From Candidatus Moranbacteria bacterium CG_4_8_14_3_um_filter_41_13 (lineage in GTDB: Bacteria; Patescibacteriota; Minisyncoccia; Moranbacterales; UBA1568), in assembly GCA_002782305.1 (NCBI GenBank), contig PFHN01000001.1, forward strand, positions 1 to 13,004: DNA of 13,004 nt, given 5' to 3'. Made by a program: the position numbers and the translations under genes. Position 1 is the first letter of the stretch; every line of letters starts with the position of its first letter. This document shows, piece after piece, positions 6,326-13,004 of this stretch. Below the pieces are notes generated by a model. The model had not been told where the DNA came from and ran no database searches. It worked only from the letters and a program-made list of their open reading frames with translations.

Positions 6326-6353
6326 AAAAAACAGACCACTTCTGGCCTGTTTT
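6326..6353 (-). terminator. Intrinsic terminator of the secE-nusG-rplK-rplA operon
   Basis: Minus-strand RNA forms an 11-bp stem, 6353-6343 with 6338-6328, with a four-base loop (GAAG) and one G-U pair. A run of six U (6331-6326, partly in the stem) follows. It starts 15 bases after the rplA stop codon. The plus-strand reading has a weaker T-run, so the signal points to the minus strand. Confidence 0.85.
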
Positions 6354-6367
6354 AGAAAAAAGAATAT

Positions 6368-7057
6368 TTAGAACTTAATGGGAAGACTCGGCCCCATAGT
6401 TGAACAAATGGAAATTGACTTAATGAGTTTACCTTTCATATTTTCTGGTTTGGAGCGATCAAGCGTTTCTTTGAGCACGGTATAGTTTGCAAGGAGAGCC
6501 TCAACAGTGAATGATGATTTTCCGATCATTTGGTGGATGTTCGCTGTATCATCATTCTTGAAACTTACCTTCTTTCCTTTCTTGAGCATTTCTACCGTTT
6601 CTTTGATTTTCACGGTGACGGTTTCTGTTTTTGGGCTTGGCATCATACCTTTTTGTCCCAAAATCTTTGCAACGAGTGCAAGTTTTGGCATCATTTCTGG
6701 TGTTGCGAGAAGTACATCAAAAGCTTGCCCAGGGATCACCTTACCATTCTTGATATCAGCAATAAGTTCTTCACCTCCGATAAGATCAGCCTTGGCTTCT
6801 TCTGCTTCTTTCTCCTTCGAAGCAGTGATCACTGCCACGCGCTGTGTACGACCGGTACCTTCTGGGAGTACGAGTGTCATACGAATCATCTCATCAGATT
6901 TCTTCGCATTGATACCGAGGTGCATATGTACTTCTACTGCTTCATCAAATTTGGCTAATTTGTTTTCTTTGATAAAAGCAAATGCCTCTTCTGGTGTATA
7001 CATTTTTCCCGCTTCCATCTTCGCTGTTACCTTCTCGTAATTCTTGCCTTTTGACAT
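6368..7057 (-). CDS. rplA: 50S ribosomal protein L1
   Basis: Binds 23S rRNA at the L1 stalk and in many bacteria represses its own operon. From the ATG at 7057 it has 229 aa, the usual length, beginning S-K-G-K-N-Y. Family landmarks: KFDEAVEVHMHLGINAKKSD, VLPEGTGRTQRVAVI, GQKGMMPSPKTETVT and the C-terminal STMGPSLPIKF. The frame extends to a GTG at 7096, but the added residues do not resemble L1. Presence of rplA argues against the Parcubacteria subgroup reported to lack L1. Unusually it does not follow rplK directly; a 115-aa gene lies between. It is the last gene before a strong terminator, and rplJ-rplL are absent behind it. Confidence 0.97.
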   Translation of the reverse strand: MSKGKNYEKVTAKMEAGKMYTPEEAFAFIKENKLAKFDEAVEVHMHLGINAKKSDEMIRMTLVLPEGTGRTQRVAVITASKEKEAEEAKADLIGGEELIADIKNGKVIPGQAFDVLLATPEMMPKLALVAKILGQKGMMPSPKTETVTVKIKETVEMLKKGKKVSFKNDDTANIHQMIGKSSFTVEALLANYTVLKETLDRSKPENMKGKLIKSISICSTMGPSLPIKF

Positions 7058-7109
7058 AGTATTATACGTGGTACAAACGCCTGATACGGCTCCCACATTA
7101 ATGATAAAA

Positions 7110-7457
7110 TTATTTTTCTCCCAATGAAAGACTATCGAGCAACTTCTGCAAATCTTCGGCTTCTTGTTTCAGTGCTGGCACAGTTATTTCTTCCCCTATC
7201 TTGCTTTGAGCGAAACGAGGAATCTGTTCTTGTTCTATATTGGCAATTACTGCAGACAAATATTCCGACGCAGGAGCATAGTCTCCAGATTGTATCGCTT
7301 CAAGGACTTTCGCGACTTTCTCTGCCTCTTCTGGACCTTGCACACGATTGTCTTCGTAATCTCGAGAAAGAGCGAGGAAATATTCTTCTACTTTCTTTAA
7401 AATATTTACTTGTTCTTCATCTGGTGTGAAAGCTGGTGTATTCAAATTTTCGAACAT
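7110..7457 (-). CDS. Unrecognised 115-aa acidic protein between rplK and rplA
   Basis: I do not recognise this protein. It is 115 aa, rich in Glu, Asp, Ala, Leu and Gln, with no cysteine, no signal peptide and no membrane segment, and it looks almost wholly helical. A proline-containing N-terminal stretch (residues 1-13) is followed by three or four predicted amphipathic helices, the last (about 92-111) possibly coiled-coil. It is separated from rplK by 32 bases and from rplA by 52, in the same orientation, so it is probably co-transcribed. The ATG at 7457 has no Shine-Dalgarno site, like its neighbours. Codon use and base composition look like the surrounding genes, so recent transfer is not suggested. 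The context allows a ribosome-related role, but nothing in the sequence proves one. Confidence 0.75.
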   Translation of the reverse strand: MFENLNTPAFTPDEEQVNILKKVEEYFLALSRDYEDNRVQGPEEAEKVAKVLEAIQSGDYAPASEYLSAVIANIEQEQIPRFAQSKIGEEITVPALKQEAEDLQKLLDSLSLGEK

Positions 7458-7489
7458 ATTTCTTATTTGTTAGTGATTAAAAACTTAGA

Positions 7490-7915
7490 CTAGTCTACCA
7501 CTTTTATACCCATAGAACGTGCAGAACCTGCAATGATTTTCATTGCTTGCTCTACATTGTTGGCATTCAAATCTTCCATTTTCTTCTCAGCAATTTCTTT
7601 CACCTGTGCCATCGTCACTGATCCTGCTTTATCTTTGAGTGGATTCGATGCTCCTTTGGCAACGCCAGCTGCTTTCTTAAGTAAATCTGAAGCAGGAGAT
7701 GTTTTCAAAACAAATGTAAATGTACGGTCTTCGAAAACAGTGATTTCAGCTGGTACAACATCACCCATACGATCCTGAGTCGCAGCGTTGAACTTCGAAC
7801 AAAAATCCTGAATATTGAGTCCGTGCTGTCCGAGAGCTGGTCCGACTGGAGGAGCTGGGTTTGCCTTCCCTGCTGCAATCTGTAATTTGATAACCGCTTT
7901 TATTGCCTTTGCCAT
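7490..7915 (-). CDS. rplK: 50S ribosomal protein L11
   Basis: Forms the GTPase-associated centre with 23S rRNA helices 43/44. The 141-aa length is exactly that usual for L11. The N-terminal domain carries KLQIAAGKANPAPPVGPALG with the proline-rich switch segment, then HGLNIQDFCSKFNAAT. The C-terminal rRNA-binding domain ends in NVEQAMKIIAGSARSMGIKV. It lies 22 bases after nusG. That leader is too short to hold a classical L1 operator, so any L1 control would have to act elsewhere. Confidence 0.98.
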   Translation of the reverse strand: MAKAIKAVIKLQIAAGKANPAPPVGPALGQHGLNIQDFCSKFNAATQDRMGDVVPAEITVFEDRTFTFVLKTSPASDLLKKAAGVAKGASNPLKDKAGSVTMAQVKEIAEKKMEDLNANNVEQAMKIIAGSARSMGIKVVD

Positions 7916-7937
7916 AAGAATATAATAGTTTGATAAA

Positions 7938-8483
7938 TTATGCTTTCTTCACCTGAAGGAAATCGAGTTCGACAGGTGTTTCACGTCCGAAAATAGACAC
8001 AAACACTTTGACTTTTCCTTTTGCTTCATCTACTTCTTGAATCTTGCCTTCGAAGTCTTTGAATGGACCATCGACGATACTAATAGAATCACCAACATGA
8101 ACATCGATCTTATATTTCGGTTCAGCGACACCCATACGTTTCTTCAGTGCTTCAATTTCTTTCATATCAACTGGAGTAGGAGTAGTGCCAAGTCCAATGA
8201 AACCAGTCACATTCGGTGTGTTACGCACCACATACCAAGAAGCATCCGTCACAATCATATCTACCAAAACATATCCTGGGTAAATACGTTCTTCGACAAC
8301 AACGCGCTTGCCACCTTTGATCTTGATTTTTTTTTCTTTGGGAACCAGAACATCGAAAATGAGTTCTTGCATATCCATCGAATCGATTCTCTGTTTCAAA
8401 TTGCGAGTCACATTGTCTTCATATCCTGAATAGGTGTGAAGCACATACCAAGCGCGTCCATGATGTTGTGTCTGCTTTGCCAT
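7938..8483 (-). CDS. nusG: Transcription termination/antitermination factor NusG
   Basis: Binds RNA polymerase and links it to Rho or to the ribosome. 181 aa: the NGN domain begins with WYVLHTYSGYEDNV and includes FDVLVPKEK, RIYPGYVLVDM and VRNTPNVTGFIG. A linker and a KOW domain follow (VGDSISIVDGPFKDFEGKI, about residues 127-145), with the end at V-K-K-A. No insertion domain is present. It follows secE by 21 bases. The start ATG at 8483 lacks a Shine-Dalgarno site and is preceded by an AT-rich stretch. Confidence 0.97.
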   Translation of the reverse strand: MAKQTQHHGRAWYVLHTYSGYEDNVTRNLKQRIDSMDMQELIFDVLVPKEKKIKIKGGKRVVVEERIYPGYVLVDMIVTDASWYVVRNTPNVTGFIGLGTTPTPVDMKEIEALKKRMGVAEPKYKIDVHVGDSISIVDGPFKDFEGKIQEVDEAKGKVKVFVSIFGRETPVELDFLQVKKA

Positions 8484-8504
8484 AAAGAAAAAGTTAACGA
8501 AAAA

Positions 8505-8690
8505 TTATTTAATGAGAAATCTTGTAACGAGAGTACTGAACAGATAGTCCAAACTTCCAAGAAAAAATGCTACGAAAAGACTAATAACAATAACCAAAAC
8601 AGTATACAGCATAATCTGTTTGCGAGTCGGCCAATTCACACGAGAAAGTTCGACTTTTGCTTCGGCAAGAAATTGCAATACTGCATTCAT
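8505..8690 (-). CDS. secE: Preprotein translocase subunit SecE
   Basis: Small clamp subunit of the SecYEG channel in the cytoplasmic membrane. 61 aa, the single-membrane-segment form common outside the enterobacteria: an amphipathic helix with the conserved VELSRVNWPTRKQ segment (residues 13-25) and one hydrophobic span (about 27-46). It is directly upstream of nusG, the canonical order. The best promoter lies at 8745-8773, with a hairpin followed by a U-run in the leader between promoter and gene. Confidence 0.96.
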   Translation of the reverse strand: MNAVLQFLAEAKVELSRVNWPTRKQIMLYTVLVIVISLFVAFFLGSLDYLFSTLVTRFLIK

Positions 8691-8715
8691 AAATTTACGA
8701 TCAATTTTGCCTCTT

Positions 8716-8736
8716 AAAAAAAGCCCCGAGGGCTTT
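8716..8736 (-). terminator. Terminator-like hairpin between the 176-aa gene and secE
   Basis: Minus-strand RNA pairs 8736-8730 with 8726-8720 (7 bp, AAAGCCC with GGGCTTT, loop TCG), followed by seven U (8722-8716). By form it is an intrinsic terminator and would end the ligA-gatC-gatA-176-aa transcript. However, it lies downstream of the best secE promoter, so secE transcripts must cross it too. Confidence 0.75.
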
Positions 8737-8744
8737 GTATACGA

Positions 8745-8773
8745 AAGATATCACAAATATGGGGTGCCGTCAA
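8745..8773 (-). promoter_or_regulatory. Candidate promoter of the secE-nusG operon
   Basis: On the minus strand, TTGACG (8773-8768, 5 of 6 to the -35) is followed after exactly 17 bases by TATCTT (8750-8745), which has an extended TGA in front. The expected start near 8738 places the following hairpin at the very 5' end of the mRNA, about 48 bases from the secE ATG. Confidence 0.6.
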
Positions 8774-8799
8774 GGCGAATGAGAGGAAAAATATATACA

Positions 8800-9330
8800 T
8801 CAAAAAAGCTCCATTTCATCGAAAAAAGCTCGATAATTCCCTATCCACTGTTCTGCTTCTTCTTTGGAGAGCGTGAAATCTGGATCGTGAATGATACGGT
8901 TCCTCACTGCGTGCGCCAAGGTCATCTGTTCTTTTGTTTCTATCTGGCCATCTTTTATATTATCGAGCTTCTCACCCATCGTTGCCCCTTTATAATCCAT
9001 ACCAGCAAAAAGCTCTTCCGCAAAAGCATCTGCCTCAAGAATAGCCACTTTATATTGTGATGGGTTGTTACTTTTTAGACGGTCCAGAATATTCTCGAAA
9101 CGTACAATGGCTTTGGACTTCGAAATGATGGGACGCACAGTGCCATACAGCATATTTTTTAGATTGCCTGATAAGCCACGAAGCATCAGAAGCATCACAA
9201 TATCAAGAAACAGAACAACTGTGTACACGAACAAAAAAAACTTGATAAATAAAACAAGCGTCGACGTTGAAAGAAAGACCATAAGCCCTTTCCATATTAC
9301 TATTGCCATCCCAAGGACATCTGTTTCCAT
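8800..9330 (-). CDS. Membrane-anchored protein with HEPN-like C-terminal domain
   Basis: 176 aa, not assignable to a named gene. Residues about 7-51 are strongly hydrophobic, enough for one or two membrane helices. A soluble helical domain follows: a basic linker (52-75), then helices around 77-85, 92-110 and 134-148. The segment A-V-R-N-R-I-I-H-D-P (142-150) matches the R-N-x3-H (Rx4H) motif of HEPN domains, many of which are ribonucleases or nucleotide-binding partners. Similar proteins, with an A-L-E-A-D helix, a G-Y-K-G-x-T-M-G-E turn and R-N-R-I-x-H, are common as hypotheticals in Patescibacteria as I remember them. It starts two bases after the gatA stop and is surely co-transcribed. 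Whether the motif is catalytic here is unknown. Confidence 0.8.
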   Translation of the reverse strand: METDVLGMAIVIWKGLMVFLSTSTLVLFIKFFLFVYTVVLFLDIVMLLMLRGLSGNLKNMLYGTVRPIISKSKAIVRFENILDRLKSNNPSQYKVAILEADAFAEELFAGMDYKGATMGEKLDNIKDGQIETKEQMTLAHAVRNRIIHDPDFTLSKEEAEQWIGNYRAFFDEMELF

Positions 9331-9332
9331 AC

Positions 9333-10802
9333 TTATTGTTCTGTTTTTTCTTGATTATATGATCGTTCAAACGCATCAGCCGTACGAAGGAGCGTCTCTT
9401 CATCAAACCATTTACCCATCAGCTGTCCACCAATCGGCAAATCTTTTCCATCTTCATTTATGGTACCCATCGGAAAAGAAAGAGCTGGAACGCCGGCGAG
9501 ATTGGCAGTTACCGTATAAATATCTGAGAGATACATCATTAGAGGATCATCTACCTTGGCGCCAAAACGAAAGGCTGGCTCAGGTGTCGTAGGAGAAAAT
9601 ACCATATCCACATCTTTGAAAGCATTTTCGAAATCTTTCTTGATCAAGGCACGGACTTTCTGTGCTTTGAGATAATAGGCATCATAATAGCCCGCAGAAA
9701 GGACATAAGTACCGAGCATAATGCGACGTTTCACTTCTTCTCCAAGACCAACGCGACGCGTATCGAGATACGTTTCCAGTAGTGTCGTTGTATTGGTGAA
9801 AGAATCTTTGTCATCGTTAACAGAAAGTCCATATTTTATACCATCAAATCGTGCAAGATTGGAACTGATTTCTGAAAGGACAATAATATAATACACTGGC
9901 AAAGCGTACTTACTATACGAAAAGGAAATTTCTTTGACATTCGCACCCAGTTTTTTGAAACGCTCCAGTGCCTCATCAGTCACCTTTCGGACACGAGGAT
10001 CGAGGTTCTCTGAAAGATATTCTTTGGGAACACCGATGGTCAGTCCGGTGATATCACTAGTCAGATATTCCTCGAACGGTTTGTTGTTTCCACTCTCTGC
10101 TGAAGTGGCATCCATTCCGTCATGACCTACCAAGCGAGAAAAAACAATAGCCACATCTTCTACTGTCGTACCAAATGGCCCAATCTGATCAAAACTCGAT
10201 GCCATAGCAATCAATCCATAACGAGACACACGCCCATAGGTAGGTTTGAGACCCACAAGACCACAAAATGAAGCTGGCTGGCGAATAGAACCACCCGTGT
10301 CTGATCCAAGCGCCCATACCGCTTCTCCTCCTGCTACTGCTGCAGCCGAACCACCTGAAGAACCACCAGGAACACGCGTTATATCGAGAGGATTTTTCGT
10401 TTTCTGGTATGCGCTATTTTCTGTTGATGAACCCATCGCAAACTCATCGAGATTTGTCTTGCCAAGAAACACGGCTCCAGATGCTTTCAGTTTCTGTATG
10501 ACGGTTGCATCATATGGCGCGATGTAATTGTCAAGAATTTTCGAGCCTGCCGTCGTTCTTACTCCTGCAATACAGATATTATCCTTGATAGCACCAGGAA
10601 TACCTGCGAGCAAATCAATCTTTTCACCACGCTGTATTTTTTCATCCACAATTTTCGCCTCTTTCAGCGCTGACTCTTTCATTGTGGTCAGATATGCGCC
10701 AAGTTCCCCATCTTTTTCTTCGATAGTTTTCAAATATTTTTCTGCGAGATCAACCGCAGTAATTTCTCCCGCAACCAGTTTGTTATGAAGTTCACGAATC
10801 AT
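9333..10802 (-). CDS. gatA: Asp/Glu-tRNA(Asn/Gln) amidotransferase subunit A
   Basis: Amidase-signature enzyme that frees ammonia from glutamine for GatB. The 489-aa length is normal for the family. The Ser-cisSer-Lys triad is visible: Lys73 in GAIKDNI, Ser148 in the P-G-G-S-S-G-G-S block and Ser172 in DTGGSIRQPA. The family segments FCGLVGLKPTYGRVSRYGL and FDQIGP follow, and near the C-terminus comes PALSFPMG with LPIGGQLMG. It lies 16 bases after gatC, as expected. No Shine-Dalgarno site precedes the ATG at 10802. Confidence 0.98.
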   Translation of the reverse strand: MIRELHNKLVAGEITAVDLAEKYLKTIEEKDGELGAYLTTMKESALKEAKIVDEKIQRGEKIDLLAGIPGAIKDNICIAGVRTTAGSKILDNYIAPYDATVIQKLKASGAVFLGKTNLDEFAMGSSTENSAYQKTKNPLDITRVPGGSSGGSAAAVAGGEAVWALGSDTGGSIRQPASFCGLVGLKPTYGRVSRYGLIAMASSFDQIGPFGTTVEDVAIVFSRLVGHDGMDATSAESGNNKPFEEYLTSDITGLTIGVPKEYLSENLDPRVRKVTDEALERFKKLGANVKEISFSYSKYALPVYYIIVLSEISSNLARFDGIKYGLSVNDDKDSFTNTTTLLETYLDTRRVGLGEEVKRRIMLGTYVLSAGYYDAYYLKAQKVRALIKKDFENAFKDVDMVFSPTTPEPAFRFGAKVDDPLMMYLSDIYTVTANLAGVPALSFPMGTINEDGKDLPIGGQLMGKWFDEETLLRTADAFERSYNQEKTEQ

Positions 10803-10818
10803 ACTATCACAATTATTT

Positions 10819-11106
10819 TTAGAATACTGACTTTACTTTGACGAATCCATCTTGCATTTCTGGCATATTGTCTCTGATGCCTTGTTTTTCCTCTTCTGCG
10901 ACGCCGACAAACATATCGGTGCGCGCTCTGTTTTCTGAACCTGTGATATGACCGATAGGCTCTACAGCATCTGTATCGACCGTTTCCAGTTCATGGAAGA
11001 AATCAAGTACCAAAGATAAATTCTTCTGATATTTTCCCTTCTCGTTTTCCATAATACCTACTCGTGCTAAAAGCGCGATATGTTCTACTTCTTCTTGTGT
11101 GAGCAT
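10819..11106 (-). CDS. gatC: Asp/Glu-tRNA(Asn/Gln) amidotransferase subunit C
   Basis: Small belt subunit that wraps around GatA and holds the GatAB interface. 95 aa, the usual size. The N-terminal helix EEVEHIALLARVGI and the extended segment with VEPIGHITGSENRARTD are typical of GatC, and it ends in F-V-K-V-K-S-V-F. It is 36 bases downstream of ligA and 16 upstream of gatA. The ATG at 11106 is preceded by an AT-rich tract without a ribosome binding site. Confidence 0.95.
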   Translation of the reverse strand: MLTQEEVEHIALLARVGIMENEKGKYQKNLSLVLDFFHELETVDTDAVEPIGHITGSENRARTDMFVGVAEEEKQGIRDNMPEMQDGFVKVKSVF

Positions 11107-11142
11107 ACGAAAAAAATAAATAAATGCTGATAAAAAAATATA

Positions 11143-13004
11143 TTACTCTGCTAACAGTTGATTTAAGGCTGTTTCATCCAGTATCTTTATACCTAATTTC
11201 TTGGCATTTTCATACTTACCTCCAGGGTTTTCTCCTGCGATGACATAATTCGTTTTACCGCTCACCGAAGAAGAAACAATTCCCCCTCTTTTCTTAATAA
11301 TAGCTTTAAGCTCATCCCTTGTAAAGGAAGAAAGTTCACCAGTGAGTACAAATGTCATATCTGTGAACGTTTGTTTCGTCTCATTTTGTTCCTCTCCCAT
11401 ATCAAGAGTGATGCCAGCAGACTGAAACATCGACAGCAGTTCCTGATGACTCGTGTCTGCAAACCACTCTACCAAACTTTCGGCTGACTTCTCTCCGATA
11501 CCATCTATCCCCATCCACTCTTCTTTTGTCTTGGAAGCAAAGAGATTTTGTATATCAAAAGGACGCTGTATCTTCCCATCTATTTTCTTTATCATCAGAT
11601 CCGCTGTTTCTTCACCGACATGTCTGATACCAAGCGCAAAGAGAAATTTACCCAGTGGAACCCTCTTCGCATTCTCGATAGCCCTCACCAATTTCTCCGC
11701 TGACTTCTCTCCAAACCTCTCAAGAGGAGAAAGGTCCCCTACGGTGAGTGAGAAAATATCCGCCACATTCTTGATAAGTCCTTCTTCGATAAGCACCTCG
11801 ACAATCTTCCCGCCCAAACCAATAATATTGAGTCCCTTCTTCGAAACCGCGTGAATGATTTTCTCTTTCTCTACTGCAAAACAATTCTTATTCGTGCAAT
11901 ACAGTGCCGAACTGAGTTTTTGAAGTCTCGCATCAGACGAAGGAGCATTCTGACGAGAGGCATTCCCTATCAGCATACGCTCTACTTTACTGTTACATAT
12001 CGGGCAATGCGTCGGAATGGCGATATTTTTCTCTGCACCGGTGCGAAGGTTTTCGATGACAGAAACAATCTCTGGGATGATGTCCCCCGCTTTCTGAATG
12101 ATGACGGTATCACCGATACGCACACCCAGACGCTGTATTTCATCAAAATTATGCAGTGTCGCGCGACTGACGACAGAACCAGCAATACGGACGGGGCGAA
12201 GATGAGCCACAGGCGTCAGCGCTCCAGTACGCCCAATCTGCACCTGCACATCTTCTACCACCGTCGTCGCTTGTTCAGCGGGGAATTTGTATGCGATACC
12301 AAAACGTGGCGACTTCCCTTTGTAACCAAGAGCGTCTTGCCATTTTTTCTCATTGACCTTGATCACGATACCATCGAGCGCATACGGCAGGCTTTCTCTT
12401 TTCTTATTCCACTCCTCATAGTACGCTTCGATCTCTTTGAGTGTTTTGCATACACGAAATGCAGGATTGACATGAAACCCGAGTCTAAGTAAGCATTGCA
12501 GTTCTTTTTCTTGCGTTTCAGGAAATATTTTTTCTTCCGTCAGTGCATCAATATCGTACGTGAAAGAATCGAGTCTGCGATCTGCAATCACTTGCGAATC
12601 CAGCTGACGAAGTGAACCTGCTGCTGCATTGCGTGGATTAGCGAAAAGAGGCTCATCATTTTCTGTGCGCTTCTCATTGATGCGTTTCAGCTCATTTTTG
12701 GAAAGCCATATTTCTCCTACAACAGTAATATCGATAGGTTCTTTCAGTGTGAGCGGAACAGTTCTGATGGTGCGGATATTTTCTGTAACATTCTCCCCTA
12801 TCTCGCCATCGCCACGCGTCGCACCCCGCACCAGTTTCCCCTTCTCATAAGTGAGTACCGCCTTCAGTCCATCGATCTTGAGCTCACAGATATATTCAAT
12901 AGAAAAGTTTTGGACATCGGATGCTCCAGAGCGCAGTGTTTTTTCAAGGAAATTTCTTACCTTTTTATCCCACACCTCAAGTCCCTTAAAATCAAAAATA
13001 TCAT
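11143..13004 (-). CDS. ligA: NAD-dependent DNA ligase LigA, N-terminus beyond the window
   Basis: Seals nicks with NAD+ during replication and repair. The reading frame is still open at the window edge, so roughly 70 N-terminal residues (domain Ia and the start) are missing. Visible in order: the adenylation site C-E-L-K-I-D-G-L with the nucleotidyl Lys (codon near 12879), T-R-G-D-G, FANPRNAAAGSLRQLD, DGIVIKVN, and the OB fold with GRTGALTPVAHLRPV. Four zinc cysteines follow (codons at 12004-12006, 11995-11997, 11896-11898, 11881-11883), then helix-hairpin-helix repeats and a C-terminal BRCT domain (LTGELSSFTRDELKAIIKKRGG). Between the second and third cysteines there are 32 residues, against 14 in E. 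coli LigA, so about 18 are inserted. It is the first gene of the ligA-gatC-gatA run. Confidence 0.97.
   Translation of the reverse strand, partial: DIFDFKGLEVWDKKVRNFLEKTLRSGASDVQNFSIEYICELKIDGLKAVLTYEKGKLVRGATRGDGEIGENVTENIRTIRTVPLTLKEPIDITVVGEIWLSKNELKRINEKRTENDEPLFANPRNAAAGSLRQLDSQVIADRRLDSFTYDIDALTEEKIFPETQEKELQCLLRLGFHVNPAFRVCKTLKEIEAYYEEWNKKRESLPYALDGIVIKVNEKKWQDALGYKGKSPRFGIAYKFPAEQATTVVEDVQVQIGRTGALTPVAHLRPVRIAGSVVSRATLHNFDEIQRLGVRIGDTVIIQKAGDIIPEIVSVIENLRTGAEKNIAIPTHCPICNSKVERMLIGNASRQNAPSSDARLQKLSSALYCTNKNCFAVEKEKIIHAVSKKGLNIIGLGGKIVEVLIEEGLIKNVADIFSLTVGDLSPLERFGEKSAEKLVRAIENAKRVPLGKFLFALGIRHVGEETADLMIKKIDGKIQRPFDIQNLFASKTKEEWMGIDGIGEKSAESLVEWFADTSHQELLSMFQSAGITLDMGEEQNETKQTFTDMTFVLTGELSSFTRDELKAIIKKRGGIVSSSVSGKTNYVIAGENPGGKYENAKKLGIKILDETALNQLLAE
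11926..11958 (-). repeat. Imperfect inverted repeat inside the ligA zinc finger
   Basis: TCTCG-CA-TCAGA (11926-11937) pairs with TCTGACGAGA (11949-11958): ten pairs with a two-base bulge and an 11-base loop. It lies within the extra residues between the second and third zinc cysteines (around A-S-R-Q-N-A-P-S-S-D-A-R). The coincidence of extra length and palindrome suggests an inserted element, but it is weaker than the one in miaA. Confidence 0.45.

Noticed and set aside
6507..7040. 177-codon plus-strand open frame opposite rplA
   Set aside because: Ser/Phe/Ala-rich mirror of a conserved ribosomal protein gene; no independent start signal or recognisable domain.
7058..7067. Perfect TATAAT three bases before the rplA ATG, suggesting a leaderless rplA mRNA
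   Set aside because: No -35 match at 16-18 bases and no extended -10; chance occurrence in AT-rich DNA is likely.
1..13004. CRISPR array, insertion sequence or prophage genes
   Set aside because: No spaced direct repeats of 25-40 bases, no transposase or integrase motifs and no phage structural proteins were seen on either strand.

Overview
The window looks like chromosomal DNA of an uncultivated, AT-leaning Patescibacteria (CPR, Parcubacteria-like) bacterium. The reasons are the compact, tightly packed minus-strand gene blocks, the neighbourhood ligA-gatC-gatA-(small membrane protein)-secE-nusG-rplK-rplA, the style of several short hypothetical proteins, and the near absence of Shine-Dalgarno sites. 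This placement is an inference from protein resemblance and layout, not a computed phylogeny. UGA is used as a stop codon (dcd-operon kinase, thyA, the 176-aa gene), so the UGA-glycine code of Gracilibacteria/Absconditabacteria is unlikely. No phage genes, transposase, CRISPR array, rRNA or tRNA was seen.

Layout. (1) 80-1051, plus strand: miaA (tRNA A37 dimethylallyltransferase), carrying two repeat-derived in-frame insertions. (2) 1052-1228: the convergent miaA/gatB gap, which holds a long inverted repeat enclosing two further hairpins. (3) 1229-6253, minus strand: a run of CYTH protein > dcd > thyA > folA > P-loop nucleotide kinase > gatB. It has a good promoter at its head, just after the rplA terminator, and a second good promoter in front of gatB. 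(4) 6368-8690, minus strand: secE > nusG > unknown-bearing rplK-X-rplA block, ending in a strong intrinsic terminator. (5) 8800-13004, minus strand: ligA (cut by the window edge) > gatC > gatA > a membrane-anchored protein with a HEPN-like R-N-x3-H motif.

How the genes fit together. The dcd-thyA-folA-kinase block is close to a complete de novo dTMP cassette: dCTP to dUMP, dUMP to dTMP, recycling of dihydrofolate, and a kinase that could phosphorylate the product. GatA, GatB and GatC (gatB lies about 6.6 kb from gatCA) form the amidotransferase that repairs misacylated Gln-tRNA(Gln)/Asn-tRNA(Asn). secE-nusG-rplK-rplA is the classical secretion/transcription/ribosome operon, but without rplJ-rplL behind it and with an unrecognised 115-aa gene between rplK and rplA.

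Most unusual points: palindromic or tandem-repeat insertions inside conserved genes (two in miaA, one in the zinc finger of ligA); the structured element at 1065-1194; a ThyA that keeps its catalytic residues but appears to lack most of the usual dUMP-phosphate arginines; a terminator-like hairpin directly behind the best secE promoter; and initiation without Shine-Dalgarno sites in every gene whose start is visible.
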